Shown: positions 1 through 8,409 of the stretch, one piece after another | Numbering within the stretch: the first letter of the stretch is position 1 | How the letters are laid out: each line of letters begins with the position of its first letter | Source of the DNA: Cryobacterium sp. MP_M3 | Lineage (GTDB): Bacteria > Actinomycetota > Actinomycetes > Actinomycetales > Microbacteriaceae | NCBI RefSeq assembly: GCF_015752155.1 | Contig: NZ_JADOVI010000002.1 | Span: 62,001-126,000, forward strand | Direction: 5' to 3' | Length of the DNA stretch: 64,000 nt | Translations under genes and position numbers: made by a program | The notes under the pieces: generated by a model | The model's database searches: none | What the model saw: the letters and a program-made list of their open reading frames with translations, nothing else | Told to the model about the DNA's origin: nothing

Positions 1-677
1 TCACCGCCGCCGGCCGCCAGAACGCCCTGTCCGTGATCGCGGTCTCCTCCCGCGGCACCATGCTCGACGCGTCATCCGTTTTCTACATGGACAAGATCGT
101 CACCGGCGCCGCCGGTCGCGGAGCCGTCAGCCTCGATGCGTCGATCGGCGACAATATTCGCGAGCTCTCGAAGAAGACCGGCAAGCCGGTCGGTGAAATG
201 GTCCTCGCCGTGCTCGACCGGCCGCGCCACGCCGGACTGATCGACGAAATCCGCAGCGCCGGCGCCGGAACCCGGCTGATGAGCGACGGCGACGTCGCCG
301 GCGGAATCAACGCGGCCCGTTGGGAGACGCGCATCGACATGTGCGTCGGCATCGGCGGCAGTCCCGAGGGCATCACCACCGCGTGCGCGCTCAAGGCCAT
401 CGGCGGGTACATGCAGGGGCGACTCGCCCCGAAGGATGACGCGGAGCGTGCCGGCGGCATTGCGGCCGGTCTCGACATCGACAAACTGCTCGAGCTCGAC
501 GACATGGTCAGCGGCGACAACACGTTCTTCGTGGCGACCGGCGTCACCGATGGCGGGCTCGTCGACGGCGTGCGCCGCCAGGGCCCCATCATCCGCACCG
601 AGAGCATCGTGCTGCGCTCGAAGTCGGGAACCACCCGTCGCGTGATCGCGGAGCACCTCGCCTCGAAGTGGCTCTAG
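1..677 (+). CDS. glpX: Class II fructose-1,6-bisphosphatase, 5' truncated by window edge
   Basis: GlpX-type fructose-1,6-bisphosphatase removes the 1-phosphate of fructose-1,6-bisphosphate in gluconeogenesis (cytoplasm). The frame is open from base 3. About 225 C-terminal residues of the usual roughly 330 are visible, including the family segments MSDGDVAGGI, GIGGSPEG, the alanine-rich ACALKAIGG stretch and the late SGDNTFFVATGVTDG stretch near the substrate site. The stop is at 675-677 and is followed at once by a strong hairpin. The missing N-terminus should carry the metal-binding residues, which cannot be checked here. Family assignment is secure. The next gene, rmuC, is convergent. Confidence 0.95.
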   Translation, partial: TAAGRQNALSVIAVSSRGTMLDASSVFYMDKIVTGAAGRGAVSLDASIGDNIRELSKKTGKPVGEMVLAVLDRPRHAGLIDEIRSAGAGTRLMSDGDVAGGINAARWETRIDMCVGIGGSPEGITTACALKAIGGYMQGRLAPKDDAERAGGIAAGLDIDKLLELDDMVSGDNTFFVATGVTDGGLVDGVRRQGPIIRTESIVLRSKSGTTRRVIAEHLASKWL

Positions 678-718
678 CCTCCGATTCCCGGCGGCCTGCC
701 TGCCGGGTGCCGGCCTGA

Positions 719-758
719 AACGACGAGAGTCGCCGCGCGAGCGGCGACTCTCGTCGTT
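719..758. terminator. Bidirectional intrinsic terminator between glpX and rmuC
   Basis: A perfect 18-bp inverted repeat (719-736 with 741-758) with a GCGA loop fills the gap between two convergent genes. The stem starts with AA and ends with TT, so either strand gives a short U run. It is well placed to stop transcription from both sides. Confidence 0.85.
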
Positions 759-770
759 AACCGGTCCGCG

Positions 771-2141
771 TCAGCGGGCGTCGCCGGCGCGGGCCGCTTC
801 CAGTTCGGCGGCATCCCGTTCCACGGTTTCCAGTTCGGCCACGAACTCCCAGGCCGCCAGCTCCCGGGTGCTCTCCTCGATGGCCGCCAGCGGAGCGAGC
901 ACCTTCGACTCGTCGAGGGCGTTGAGTTTGCGGGCAGTCGGCAGCACCTGGCGTTCCATCGAGCCGACGAAACCGTTGTAGTCCTTGACCGTGCGCTCGA
1001 TCGAGCGGCCCAGTTTCTCGATGTGCGTCGCCGTGGTCGACAGCCGGGCATAGAGCTCGCGGCTGAGGTCGAAGAGCACCTTCGCGTCGTGGGTGAGCAC
1101 GTCCTGCTGCCAGGTGAACGCGACGGTTTTCAGCACCGACCAGAGCGTGACGGGCGAGGCGAGGGCGACCCGCTTGGAGAAGGCGAATTCCATGATGGAC
1201 GGGTCGGCCTCGAGCGCGCTCGAGACGAGCGACTCGCTGGGGATGAACGCGATCACGATTTCGGGGGAGGCCTCGAGCCCCTGCCAGTAGGCCTTGCCGC
1301 CGAGGGTGGTGATGTGATCGCGCACCGCCTTGACGTGCGCTCCGAGGAGCGCGGTGCGCCGGGCTCCCTCCGCGCCGGTCGCCGTGGCCGGAATCTGGCT
1401 CGCCTCCAGGAACGCGGAGAAGGGCACCTTGGCGTCGACGGCGATGTTCTTGCCGCCGGGCAGGTGCACGACCAAATCGGGGCGGCCGGCCCCGGCATCG
1501 GAGGTGATGCTCGCCTGCACGTCGAAGTCGACGCGCTCGATGAGGCCGGCGGCCTCGACCACGCTGCGCAGCTGGGTCTCGCCCCACACTCCTCTGGTGC
1601 TGTTGGAACGCAGGGCGGACGCCAGGGTTTCGGCGGTGCTGCGCAGGCGTTCCTCGGATTCGGTGGCGTTGCGCAGCTGCTGGCTGAGTTCGCCGTGCTG
1701 CACGCTGCGCTGGGCTTCCAGCTCGGTGACCTTCTTCTGCATGTCGGAGAGGCTCTCCCGCACGGGGGCGAGGGCCTGCAGGACCGTGCTCTCCCGCTGC
1801 TCGCGTTGCGTGCGGGCGGCTGTCTCTTCGCGCTGACGCTCCTCGAACTCGCGCGCGCGGCGCTGAGCGTCTGCGAGTTGCTCGCGGAGGGCATCCGTCG
1901 TGGCCTGCACCGACGCGAGTTCTTCGCGCAGGATGGCCGACACGCCCGCCTCGGAGGAGCGCAACTCGGCCAGCGCAACCTGGTGCCGCGCCTCCAGAAT
2001 GGCGGGGTCCTCGGCCGGGGTGGTGCCCGAGGCCGTTCCGCGCTGCTGCACTCCACGCCGTTGGACGAGGACGAGCGCGCACAGGGCGCCGAGCAGGGCG
2101 CCGAGGGCGATGCCGAGAAGGAGTGTGAGCCAGGGATCCAT
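771..2141 (-). CDS. rmuC: DNA recombination protein RmuC
   Basis: A 456-residue RmuC-family protein, implicated in limiting DNA inversions at short repeats and predicted to have a PD-(D/E)XK-like nuclease fold. The N-terminus has one membrane segment (about residues 4-26, LTLLLGIALGALLGALCALV) followed by RR. A long Glu/Arg/Gln-rich coiled coil follows (about 50-190). The conserved RmuC domain begins near GVWGETQLRSVVEAAGL and includes RPDLVVHLPGGKNIAVDAKVP and the FIPSES region. Order and length match the family. It stands alone on this strand between the glpX terminator and the 2240-2842 gene. Molecular function in actinobacteria is inferred from the family. Confidence 0.93.
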   Translation of the reverse strand: MDPWLTLLLGIALGALLGALCALVLVQRRGVQQRGTASGTTPAEDPAILEARHQVALAELRSSEAGVSAILREELASVQATTDALREQLADAQRRAREFEERQREETAARTQREQRESTVLQALAPVRESLSDMQKKVTELEAQRSVQHGELSQQLRNATESEERLRSTAETLASALRSNSTRGVWGETQLRSVVEAAGLIERVDFDVQASITSDAGAGRPDLVVHLPGGKNIAVDAKVPFSAFLEASQIPATATGAEGARRTALLGAHVKAVRDHITTLGGKAYWQGLEASPEIVIAFIPSESLVSSALEADPSIMEFAFSKRVALASPVTLWSVLKTVAFTWQQDVLTHDAKVLFDLSRELYARLSTTATHIEKLGRSIERTVKDYNGFVGSMERQVLPTARKLNALDESKVLAPLAAIEESTRELAAWEFVAELETVERDAAELEAARAGDAR

Positions 2142-2239
2142 GCCACTACTCTGCCAGCGGCCACCGACATCGCCGGGAAAAGGGCGGCGGGCCGCGCAGG
2201 TTCGTCGACGCGCCCGCCCGCGTCAGTTCGGAGCCCGCG

Positions 2240-2842
2240 TCACGACTCGAGCGCCCGGGCGTACAGGTCGGGGTCGTTCCGGGTCGTGGGCGACACGACG
2301 AGGTGCTCCTGATTGATCCGGAGCGCGAAGGAGCCGATGTAGGGCAGCTGGATCACGGTGGTGAGCCCGGCCCGCCAGGCTTCGGCGAGGGCGGGGATGA
2401 CGCGGGTCTCGGGGAGGTCGCCGAGCGGCGCGGCCATCGACGACCGCCACCTCTCGCAGGCGTCCCGGTCGATGCCGGCTTCCCAGAAATCCGAGGGCCA
2501 GGTTGAGGTCACCTGCCACAGCTCGTCGTCGCTGAGGGTGTCCAGGAGGTGCTGGGTCGTCTCGTCGGGGGTGCTGACGGTGACGCTCGGCGGGTCGAAG
2601 TGCGTCCAGGCCCGCTGCCATTCGGCCAGCCAGCGTCGGCGTGCGGCGTCGACGTCGAGGTTCTCCGGTCGATCGGAGGAGCCCGGATCGGGCTCGGAAT
2701 CGAGCCGGGGCACGGCATCGATGTCCAGCCGCCAGGCGCTCCGCACGAAGAGCAGGTAGATCAGCGGGGGCCAGCATTCCTCGACACCGACCTGCATGTC
2801 GTGCGGCCAGGGATTGCCCGGCATGTCGTCGGAGGAGCGCAT
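2240..2842 (-). CDS. Hypothetical protein (200 aa)
   Basis: I do not recognise this family. The start at 2842 is chosen because GGAGAGGAGA lies about 9 nt upstream, although the frame stays open far upstream inside the exonuclease gene. The product is soluble, acidic and Trp-rich (WPHDMQVGVEECWPPLIYLLF near the N-terminus, then repeated WLAEWQRAW, ELWQVTSTWPSDFWEAG). It has no signal peptide or membrane segment. It lies 32 bp downstream of the exonuclease gene on the same strand, so the two are probably co-transcribed. No function can be given. Confidence 0.75.
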   Translation of the reverse strand: MRSSDDMPGNPWPHDMQVGVEECWPPLIYLLFVRSAWRLDIDAVPRLDSEPDPGSSDRPENLDVDAARRRWLAEWQRAWTHFDPPSVTVSTPDETTQHLLDTLSDDELWQVTSTWPSDFWEAGIDRDACERWRSSMAAPLGDLPETRVIPALAEAWRAGLTTVIQLPYIGSFALRINQEHLVVSPTTRNDPDLYARALES

Positions 2843-2874
2843 CCGCCGATTCTCCTCTCCCGCCTGGCCTCGCG

Positions 2875-3498
2875 CTACGGGTGGTTGAGCGCCATCGGGC
2901 CGTGCGTGGCGGCCATCTCCTGGGTTGCGACCGGGCCGATCGCCCCGATCCTGACTCCGGAGATGCGGGCCAGTTCTTCGAGGGTGTCGGCGTCGTGCCG
3001 CCCGGCGGCGTGGATCATGATCGCCGCGCACGCTTCGGCGTCGGCGAGGGCGTCGTGGTGGGCGAACCCCTCGAACCCGGCCGCCATCGCGGCCACGGGC
3101 AGCCGGTAGGAATCGAGCTGGTAGGTGCGCCGGGCGACCTGGAGGCTGCAGACATAGCTGAAATCGGGAACGGCGAGGCCGGCGACCGTGGACGCCGTCT
3201 TGATCACGCCGAGGTCGAAGCCGGCGTTGTGGGCGACGAGATGGTCGCCGCCGGCGAACGCGACCAGATCGGGGAGCTGCTCCGCCCAGGTGGCCGCACC
3301 GACGACATCCGTGGGGCGGATGCCGTGGATCTTGATGTTCCACTCGAGGAACGCGTCGTGCCCCGGCGCGGGCTGGATGAACCAGCCGACCCGGTCGACC
3401 ACGCGCCCGTCGCGAACCTTCACCAGCCCGACCGAGCACGCCGAAGCGCCCGAAGAGTTTGCGGTCTCGAAGTCGATGGCGGTGAAATTGACTGGCAC
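2875..3498 (-). CDS. 3'-5' exonuclease, DnaQ-like DEDDh family
   Basis: A 207-residue stand-alone exonuclease of the DNA polymerase III epsilon type. The catalytic set is visible: D9 and E11 in AIDFETA (Exo I), D95 in HNAGFDLG (Exo II), and H148 with D153 in HHDALADAEA (Exo III). It therefore belongs to the DEDDh subgroup and should bind two divalent metals to remove 3' nucleotides. It is too short to carry extra domains and is not next to a polymerase gene, so a repair or proofreading accessory role is more likely than being the replicative epsilon subunit. It heads a two-gene unit with the hypothetical gene at 2240-2842 and is divergent from ychF. Confidence 0.9.
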   Translation of the reverse strand: MPVNFTAIDFETANSSGASACSVGLVKVRDGRVVDRVGWFIQPAPGHDAFLEWNIKIHGIRPTDVVGAATWAEQLPDLVAFAGGDHLVAHNAGFDLGVIKTASTVAGLAVPDFSYVCSLQVARRTYQLDSYRLPVAAMAAGFEGFAHHDALADAEACAAIMIHAAGRHDADTLEELARISGVRIGAIGPVATQEMAATHGPMALNHP

Positions 3499-3582
3499 CC
3501 CCTCATGCTCTCACGGGCCGCCGACACGGCTTCCCCCGGCGCCAGAGCGCGGCACCGGGCCCAGCCGGTACGATGGACTCTC

Positions 3583-4656
3583 GTGGCTCTTACTATTGCA
3601 ATCGTCGGACTGCCCAATGTCGGCAAGTCCACCCTCTTCAACGCGTTGACCAAAAACAACGTGCTGGCGGCGAACTACCCGTTCGCCACGATCGAGCCGA
3701 ACGTGGGCATCGTCAACCTGCCGGACTCCCGGCTGGCGGCGCTCGCCTCGATCTTCGGCAGCGAGCGGCTGCTGCCGGCTCCCGTGTCGTTCGTCGACAT
3801 CGCCGGGATCGTGCGCGGCGCGAGCGAGGGTGAGGGGCTCGGCAACAAGTTCCTGGCCAACATCCGTGAGGCCGACGCCATCGCCCAGGTCATCCGCGGC
3901 TTCGCCGACCCCGACGTGGTGCACGTCGACGGCGCGGTCAACCCGGCCGGCGACATGGAGACCATCAACACCGAGCTCATCCTCGCCGACCTGCAAACCC
4001 TTGAGAAGGCCATCACGCGGTTCGAGAAAGAGGTCAAGGGCCGCAAGATGCCCCCGATCGTGCTCGAGACCGCGCTCAAGGCGCAGGCCGTGCTCGACGC
4101 CGGCCAGCCGCTGTCCTCGGCGACCCTTGACATCGAACCGATCAGGGAACTCGGCCTGCTCACCGCCAAGCCGTTCATCTACGTGTTCAACGTCGACGAA
4201 GACGTGCTGCAGGATGCCGACAAACTGGCCGTGCTGGCCGCGCTCGTGGCCCCGGCCAACGCCGTGTTCCTCGACGCCAAGCTCGAGTCGGAGCTCAGCG
4301 AGCTCGACGCCGAGGACGCCGCCGAGATGCTCGCCTCCACGGGCCAGGCCGAGAGCGGCCTCGACCAGCTCGCCCGGATCGGCTTCGACACCCTCGGCCT
4401 GCAGACCTATCTGACCGCCGGCCCGAAGGAAACCCGCGCCTGGACGATCCACAAGGGCTGGACCGCCCCGCAGGCCGCCGGCGTCATCCACACCGACTTC
4501 CAGAAGGGCTTCATCAAGGCCGAAGTCTTCTCCTTCGACGACCTGGTCGCCGCCGGTTCGATCGCCGAGGCCCGAGCGAAGGGCAAGGCCCGGATCGAGG
4601 GCAAGGAATACGTCATGCAGGACGGCGACGTGGTTGAATTTAGGTTTAACGTTTAA
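3583..4656 (+). CDS. ychF: Redox-regulated ATPase/GTPase YchF (OLA1 family)
   Basis: A 357-residue YchF protein with a GTG start at 3583. The G1 loop GLPNVGKST is at residues 9-17, followed by the G2 region NYPFATIEPNVG, G3 DIAGIVRGASEGEGLGNKF, the YchF-specific NVDE motif that favours ATP, a central helical domain, and a C-terminal TGS domain ending VVEFRFNV. The family is a ribosome-associated P-loop ATPase involved in stress response. Oddity: the last eight codons plus stop (4633-4656: gtt gaa ttt agg ttt aac gtt taa) are AT-rich and use codons rare in this genome, while everything before them is GC-rich. This gene end is the apparent insertion site of the downstream block. Confidence 0.96.
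   Translation: MALTIAIVGLPNVGKSTLFNALTKNNVLAANYPFATIEPNVGIVNLPDSRLAALASIFGSERLLPAPVSFVDIAGIVRGASEGEGLGNKFLANIREADAIAQVIRGFADPDVVHVDGAVNPAGDMETINTELILADLQTLEKAITRFEKEVKGRKMPPIVLETALKAQAVLDAGQPLSSATLDIEPIRELGLLTAKPFIYVFNVDEDVLQDADKLAVLAALVAPANAVFLDAKLESELSELDAEDAAEMLASTGQAESGLDQLARIGFDTLGLQTYLTAGPKETRAWTIHKGWTAPQAAGVIHTDFQKGFIKAEVFSFDDLVAAGSIAEARAKGKARIEGKEYVMQDGDVVEFRFNV
4633..4656 (+). other. Atypical ychF 3' tail, proposed left junction of an inserted block
   Basis: The final codons of ychF switch abruptly from GC-rich to AT-rich usage after gacgtg at 4627-4632 while still encoding VEFRFNV-stop. Genome-typical versions of the same tail occur at 8601, 9818 and 11527. This is what is expected when a site-specific element inserts in a gene end and supplies its own replacement tail. 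The base-level switch is directly seen; the recombination interpretation is inference. Confidence 0.6.
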
Positions 4657-4676
4657 CCTGGAGTCTAATTCTGCGT

Positions 4677-4859
4677 TTGATCAGGTATTCAAGTTCTGAC
4701 GTATTGCAGGCGTTGAAGTCGAGCCCGGGGATGCAAGGCCAAATCGTCGATTCTCTTCGCATCCTCGCGTCGATGAATGGGCTTGATCTCGCCGGCCCTT
4801 CACGCGGTGATTACTCCCAGGGCGAGATTCACGTGCTTCGGCCGCAAATGAAGCCTTAG
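4677..4859 (+). CDS. Small hypothetical ORF (60 aa) behind ychF
   Basis: An open frame with a TTG start at 4677, a weak CTGGAGTC upstream and a TAG at 4857. The predicted peptide is hydrophilic, contains two helical-looking segments (SSDVLQALKSS, GQIVDSLRILASMNG) and ends GDYSQGEIHVLRPQMKP. Its base composition is lower in GC than neighbouring core genes. It lies just inside the proposed left junction of the inserted block, where many integrating elements carry a small excisionase or regulator, but I see no excisionase motif. It could equally be non-coding. Confidence 0.35.
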   Translation: MIRYSSSDVLQALKSSPGMQGQIVDSLRILASMNGLDLAGPSRGDYSQGEIHVLRPQMKP

Positions 4860-4909
4860 GTTCTCGACTCCTTTCCGCTAGCGTGTGCACCAACGTTGGA
4901 GGTGTGCTC

Positions 4910-7750
4910 GTGTTCGTTCATCTGCTGGGCATCGTCTCCACGGGTGCCGACGTGGCCAGCCTGCGGCCGGTCGGAGGCCGTGTGCCCTCGGCTGTACTCG
5001 CGCATCTCGCCCTGGCCGAGGGTAAGGTCGTGGCGCTGGAGAGCCTGATGGACTGCGTGTGGGATGACCCTCCGCCGTCAGCACGGAATGCCATCCAGGT
5101 GGCCGTGTCTGGTCTGCGGAAGAGGTGCGGTGCCGACCTGATCGATGGAGGCCGCGACGGATACCGGCTGCGAGCCGGAATGCTCAGAGTGGATTCGAAC
5201 GAAGCGGCCGACCTACTGCTGCGGGGTCGGCAGATGTTTGGCGCGGGGCGATTCGGCGAGGCCCGGAGTCAGGCGGCTACGGCCCTGACGATGTTCGATG
5301 GCGAGCCGCTGGCCGGGCTTACCACGATGCGGGCGGAACAGCGGCGAGAACAGCTGCTCCGACTGCGTCAGGAACTCGTCACGGTGCATTCGGCTGCTCT
5401 GTTGGAGCTGGGGAGGCCGGGCGAGGCCATTGCAGATCTGCGGGGTGAACTCGAGTCTGATCCGCTCAACGAAACCATCCATGCGCTCCTAATGCGCGTC
5501 CTGGCAGCTGATGGACGTGCATCCGAGGCACTCGAGCACTACGGCCAGCTGCGCCACCGGCTCGCCGACGAACTCGGAACAGACCCCTCTGCCTTGGTAT
5601 CGGATGTGTTCTCCGGCGTACTCGCGGGAACGGTCGGCGTCGTGATTCCTGCTCCGATCGCGATGCGAACACCAAACAACTCGCTGCCGTCCCCGGCGTC
5701 GCCGCTTGTCGGGCGCGATGAGGACATGCGGGGCATCCTGAGCCGGCTCCGAGATGGTCATCGCCTGGTCACCCTGATCGGCCCGGGAGGCATCGGCAAG
5801 ACCCGGCTGGCAATTGAGGCGGCGCGGATCAGCGGGGACGATGACGCCCGTCCGGTGACCTTCGTGGATCTTTCAACCGCACGAACTGCCAGCGAGGTCG
5901 ATGCCGTCGTCGCGAACACGCTCGGCGTCGCCGCGGACGAGGTCGCGGCATCCGTCGCCGGTACTCGGATGCTTGTGGTCCTGGACAACGCGGAGCACGT
6001 GCTCGAGGCGGTGCTCGAACTGGTCCCGCGGCTCCTCGCGGTGGCGGGAGTGTCCGTTCTGGTGACCTCGCGCAGCCCGCTTCGGCTCGTCGGCGAGTTC
6101 GTGATCGACCTTGACGGACTTGAGCCCGGGCCCGCCACGCGGCTGCTCGCGGACCGAGTGGGTTTCTCGCCAGCGGAAAAGAGCCGCTATGCCGACGAGC
6201 TTGCAGTGCTGGTACAACGTTCGGACGGGATCCCCCTGCTGCTGGAGCTGATCGCGCCCGCGCTGCACTGGAGTTCTCCCGGGGAAGTCGTCGACTCGCT
6301 GGGACAGGTGATGGCCGGCCTTCAGGACGAGACGCGGAACAGACCGTCCCGGCACGCGAATATCAGCGCCGTTGTGGAGTGGAGCGTGCTTCAAGCCGGG
6401 GAGGACGCGCGTCGGGCGCTCGGCGTGCTGGGGCTCATCCGCGGCTCGTTCACTGAGCCAACGGCGCGCGCCCTGACCGCCGCCGGCGGTGGCTCGTCGT
6501 CGTCGGCGGGCCTCGTCGAGCTGGTGGACCTGTCGTTGGTCAAGCGACTGCGCGTGCCGGGCCAGATCCGGTTCAGGATCCTGGAATCGGTGCGCCTGTA
6601 TGTGGAGAGTTCTTCCCACGTAGCGAAGCCAACAGTCGAGGACCACAGGGCGCATGCAACGCATTACCTCCGGGCCTTGGCCGCCGTGCACGAGAACTAC
6701 GACGCTCGGCCCGACGATTTCGACGATATGGCGCGCGTGGAGGACGCCAACATCACACAGGCGTTGACCTGGGCGCTCGTTGAGGATCGACCTTTGGCGA
6801 TCCGGCATCTGGATGTCGTGCTCTGGGGCTGGTGTGAGGGCGGTCGGCACCGTGACCTGCAGGTACTGGCTACCGCGGTTCTCGGCGGCACGGAGGGCAC
6901 AGAGCTGGAACGCGCGCGGGTGGCGGTGTGCTATCTGGTCTCCACGACCGACGAGGCGCTGCCGATCGACGGCTCCATGCGCGCAGCGAGAGATCTCGCC
7001 CAGGCGAGCGCGGAGCAGTTCGATGATGCGTGGCATCGACGCTGGATCATTGCGGCAGTGGGATTGCGCCGGCTCGACGGCGACCTCGAGGGGGCTTTTG
7101 ACCTGGCTGGCGGCATGCGCAGGAACAGTGCACGCAGTCGTGGGGTCGCCGAATCCCTGCGGGCGATGTTGCTGCTCGTGCTGGGCCGCACACAAGAAGC
7201 GCTTGAGCATGCGCGTCTCGCATTGGCCGAGGTGCAGGCCGTGAACCGGTCGGGCCGGGTCTTCGAGTTGTGCAACGTTGGGTACTGCTGCCTGGTCCTC
7301 GAGGAGTATGAGGAGGCGCGTACCGCACTGACAGAAGCCATTCTCATCGCCGACGAGACCGAGCTTGTGCGCGGGCTCGCGGCCGCAGAGCTGAACCTCG
7401 CCTGGGTAGAGCTTCAGTGCGGTGACCCCTCCGCGGCCCTGGGCCTGGTCGTGCGAAACCTGGCCGGTCACCGTGGGCAGGCCGACTGGGCGGCCTTCTC
7501 TGAGGCCCTCGTGATCTCCGCCCTCGCACTGGCGGCCCTCGGAGACCTGGCAACGGCGACAGACGTCGCGACGGCGGCTATCCCTCGCGTCACGAGCATG
7601 CCCAACATGTCCGATACGTTCATCACGGGGCGGGTCACTCAGCTGTGCGAGACGATCGGGTACGTCGAGAGCGCTTCCGGCACTGTCGACGCGATCGACG
7701 ATGCCCGACTGTTGGAAATGATTCGGAACAGTCCGGCATACTATCGGTGA
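4910..7750 (+). CDS. SARP/AfsR-like transcriptional regulator with NB-ARC ATPase and TPR-like region
   Basis: A 946-residue STAND-type regulator. Domains in order: OmpR-like winged helix (about residues 10-90, with AVSGLRKR in the recognition region), bacterial transcriptional activator domain (about 95-240, ending LGTDPSALV), NB-ARC ATPase (Walker A GPGGIGKT near 290, Walker B VVLDNAEHV near 353, TSRSPLRL sensor), then an alpha-helical TPR-like C-terminus. GTG 4910 is preferred over the upstream GTG 4883 because TTGGAGG sits 7 nt before it. SARPs bind direct repeats phased at about 11 bp. Such a repeat lies at 8377-8409 upstream of the divergent secreted-protein gene, the nearest likely target. 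No biosynthetic cluster is present, so the role is not antibiotic control by context. It lies inside the ychF-tail block. Confidence 0.88.
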   Translation: MFVHLLGIVSTGADVASLRPVGGRVPSAVLAHLALAEGKVVALESLMDCVWDDPPPSARNAIQVAVSGLRKRCGADLIDGGRDGYRLRAGMLRVDSNEAADLLLRGRQMFGAGRFGEARSQAATALTMFDGEPLAGLTTMRAEQRREQLLRLRQELVTVHSAALLELGRPGEAIADLRGELESDPLNETIHALLMRVLAADGRASEALEHYGQLRHRLADELGTDPSALVSDVFSGVLAGTVGVVIPAPIAMRTPNNSLPSPASPLVGRDEDMRGILSRLRDGHRLVTLIGPGGIGKTRLAIEAARISGDDDARPVTFVDLSTARTASEVDAVVANTLGVAADEVAASVAGTRMLVVLDNAEHVLEAVLELVPRLLAVAGVSVLVTSRSPLRLVGEFVIDLDGLEPGPATRLLADRVGFSPAEKSRYADELAVLVQRSDGIPLLLELIAPALHWSSPGEVVDSLGQVMAGLQDETRNRPSRHANISAVVEWSVLQAGEDARRALGVLGLIRGSFTEPTARALTAAGGGSSSSAGLVELVDLSLVKRLRVPGQIRFRILESVRLYVESSSHVAKPTVEDHRAHATHYLRALAAVHENYDARPDDFDDMARVEDANITQALTWALVEDRPLAIRHLDVVLWGWCEGGRHRDLQVLATAVLGGTEGTELERARVAVCYLVSTTDEALPIDGSMRAARDLAQASAEQFDDAWHRRWIIAAVGLRRLDGDLEGAFDLAGGMRRNSARSRGVAESLRAMLLLVLGRTQEALEHARLALAEVQAVNRSGRVFELCNVGYCCLVLEEYEEARTALTEAILIADETELVRGLAAAELNLAWVELQCGDPSAALGLVVRNLAGHRGQADWAAFSEALVISALALAALGDLATATDVATAAIPRVTSMPNMSDTFITGRVTQLCETIGYVESASGTVDAIDDARLLEMIRNSPAYYR

Positions 7751-7772
7751 TGGCAGTGTCCGGACGCGCGCG

Positions 7773-7803
7773 GATGGCCCCGGCTCGGTGAGACGAGGCC
7801 ATC
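7773..7803. terminator. Weak hairpin between convergent genes
   Basis: GATGGCC (7773-7779) pairs with GGCCATC (7797-7803) across a 17-nt loop in the 71-bp gap between the regulator and the secreted-protein gene. There is no U tract, so terminator function is only suggested by position. Confidence 0.35.
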
Positions 7804-7821
7804 ACGGTGCGAGGTGGGCGC

Positions 7822-8310
7822 TCAGTTGACAGTGCAGTAGCCGTAGCCGAAGTCGGTGCCCCACGTCGCTCCGCTCTTGGCTCCGGCGGCCACTGAGATG
7901 ACGTAGTAGGTGCCGGGTGCGACGCGAAGGTTGAGCATGCTGTTTGTGTAGCTGCCGGAGGGGTTGCGGCCGTCGCCGATCCAGGAGGTCATGCTGACGG
8001 CTTGGCCGTAAGAATTGAACGTGTTGTAGTTGCGGAACGATCCGTAGAGGTACCAGACGCGCGTCGAGGCATTCCAGCGATATACGTCGTTGGCCCAGGT
8101 GACCGACTCAGATCCGCCGCTGGCCCACATCCGGACCGGGCTCATCTGCAGAGTGTCTGATGAGGAGTTGCAGTAGAAGTTTGATGGTCCGGTCATCGAG
8201 GTGGCGGCGGACGCCGGTGTTGCGGCGGCGAAGACGCTGATCGCGACGATCGCGGAGGCGACGAGCGCGGCCCAGCGGGCGCGGACCGGGCGGATGGTGT
8301 TGACGTTCAT
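7822..8310 (-). CDS. Secreted hypothetical protein (162 aa)
   Basis: ATG 8310 follows AAGGAG at good spacing. The N-terminus is a Sec signal peptide (basic MNVNTIRPVRAR, hydrophobic core WAALVASAIVAISVFAAA, cleavage after TPASAA near residue 36). The mature part of about 126 residues is rich in Ser, Tyr, Trp, Gly and Asn (WYLYGSFRNYNTFNSYG, GTYYVISVAAG), suggesting a small beta-rich extracellular protein. Only two Cys (FYCNSSS and the C-terminal GYGYCTVN) remain after processing, so one disulfide is possible. I do not recognise the family. The 11-bp direct repeats upstream suggest control by the neighbouring SARP-like regulator. Confidence 0.75.
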   Translation of the reverse strand: MNVNTIRPVRARWAALVASAIVAISVFAAATPASAATSMTGPSNFYCNSSSDTLQMSPVRMWASGGSESVTWANDVYRWNASTRVWYLYGSFRNYNTFNSYGQAVSMTSWIGDGRNPSGSYTNSMLNLRVAPGTYYVISVAAGAKSGATWGTDFGYGYCTVN

Positions 8311-8376
8311 GATGTGCTCCTTGGGGGTGATCCTCCGCCGGATTCTCCGGCTGATTGGAACTCTGCACCACGACGG

Positions 8377-8409
8377 TTATCGCCCGCTTATCGCCCGCTG
8401 ATTGCCCTG
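8377..8409 (-). promoter_or_regulatory. Candidate SARP operator: three 11-bp-phased direct repeats
   Basis: On the + strand TTATCGCCCGC occurs at 8377-8387 and again at 8388-8398 with no mismatch, followed at 8399-8409 by the related TGATTGCCCTG. The array lies 67-99 nt upstream of the ATG of the secreted-protein gene. Head-to-tail repeats with exactly one helical turn of spacing are the known binding architecture of SARP activators, and a SARP-like gene is adjacent. No good -10 hexamer is obvious just downstream. Confidence 0.55.

Noticed and set aside
2640..3582. Upstream extension of the ychF reading frame
   Set aside because: The frame is open upstream, but conserved YchF sequence begins at GTG 3583 and the extension overlaps the exonuclease gene on the other strand.
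4883..4909. Longer start (GTG 4883) for the SARP-like regulator
   Set aside because: It would place the good TTGGAGG site inside the gene and add residues not seen in SARP N-termini.
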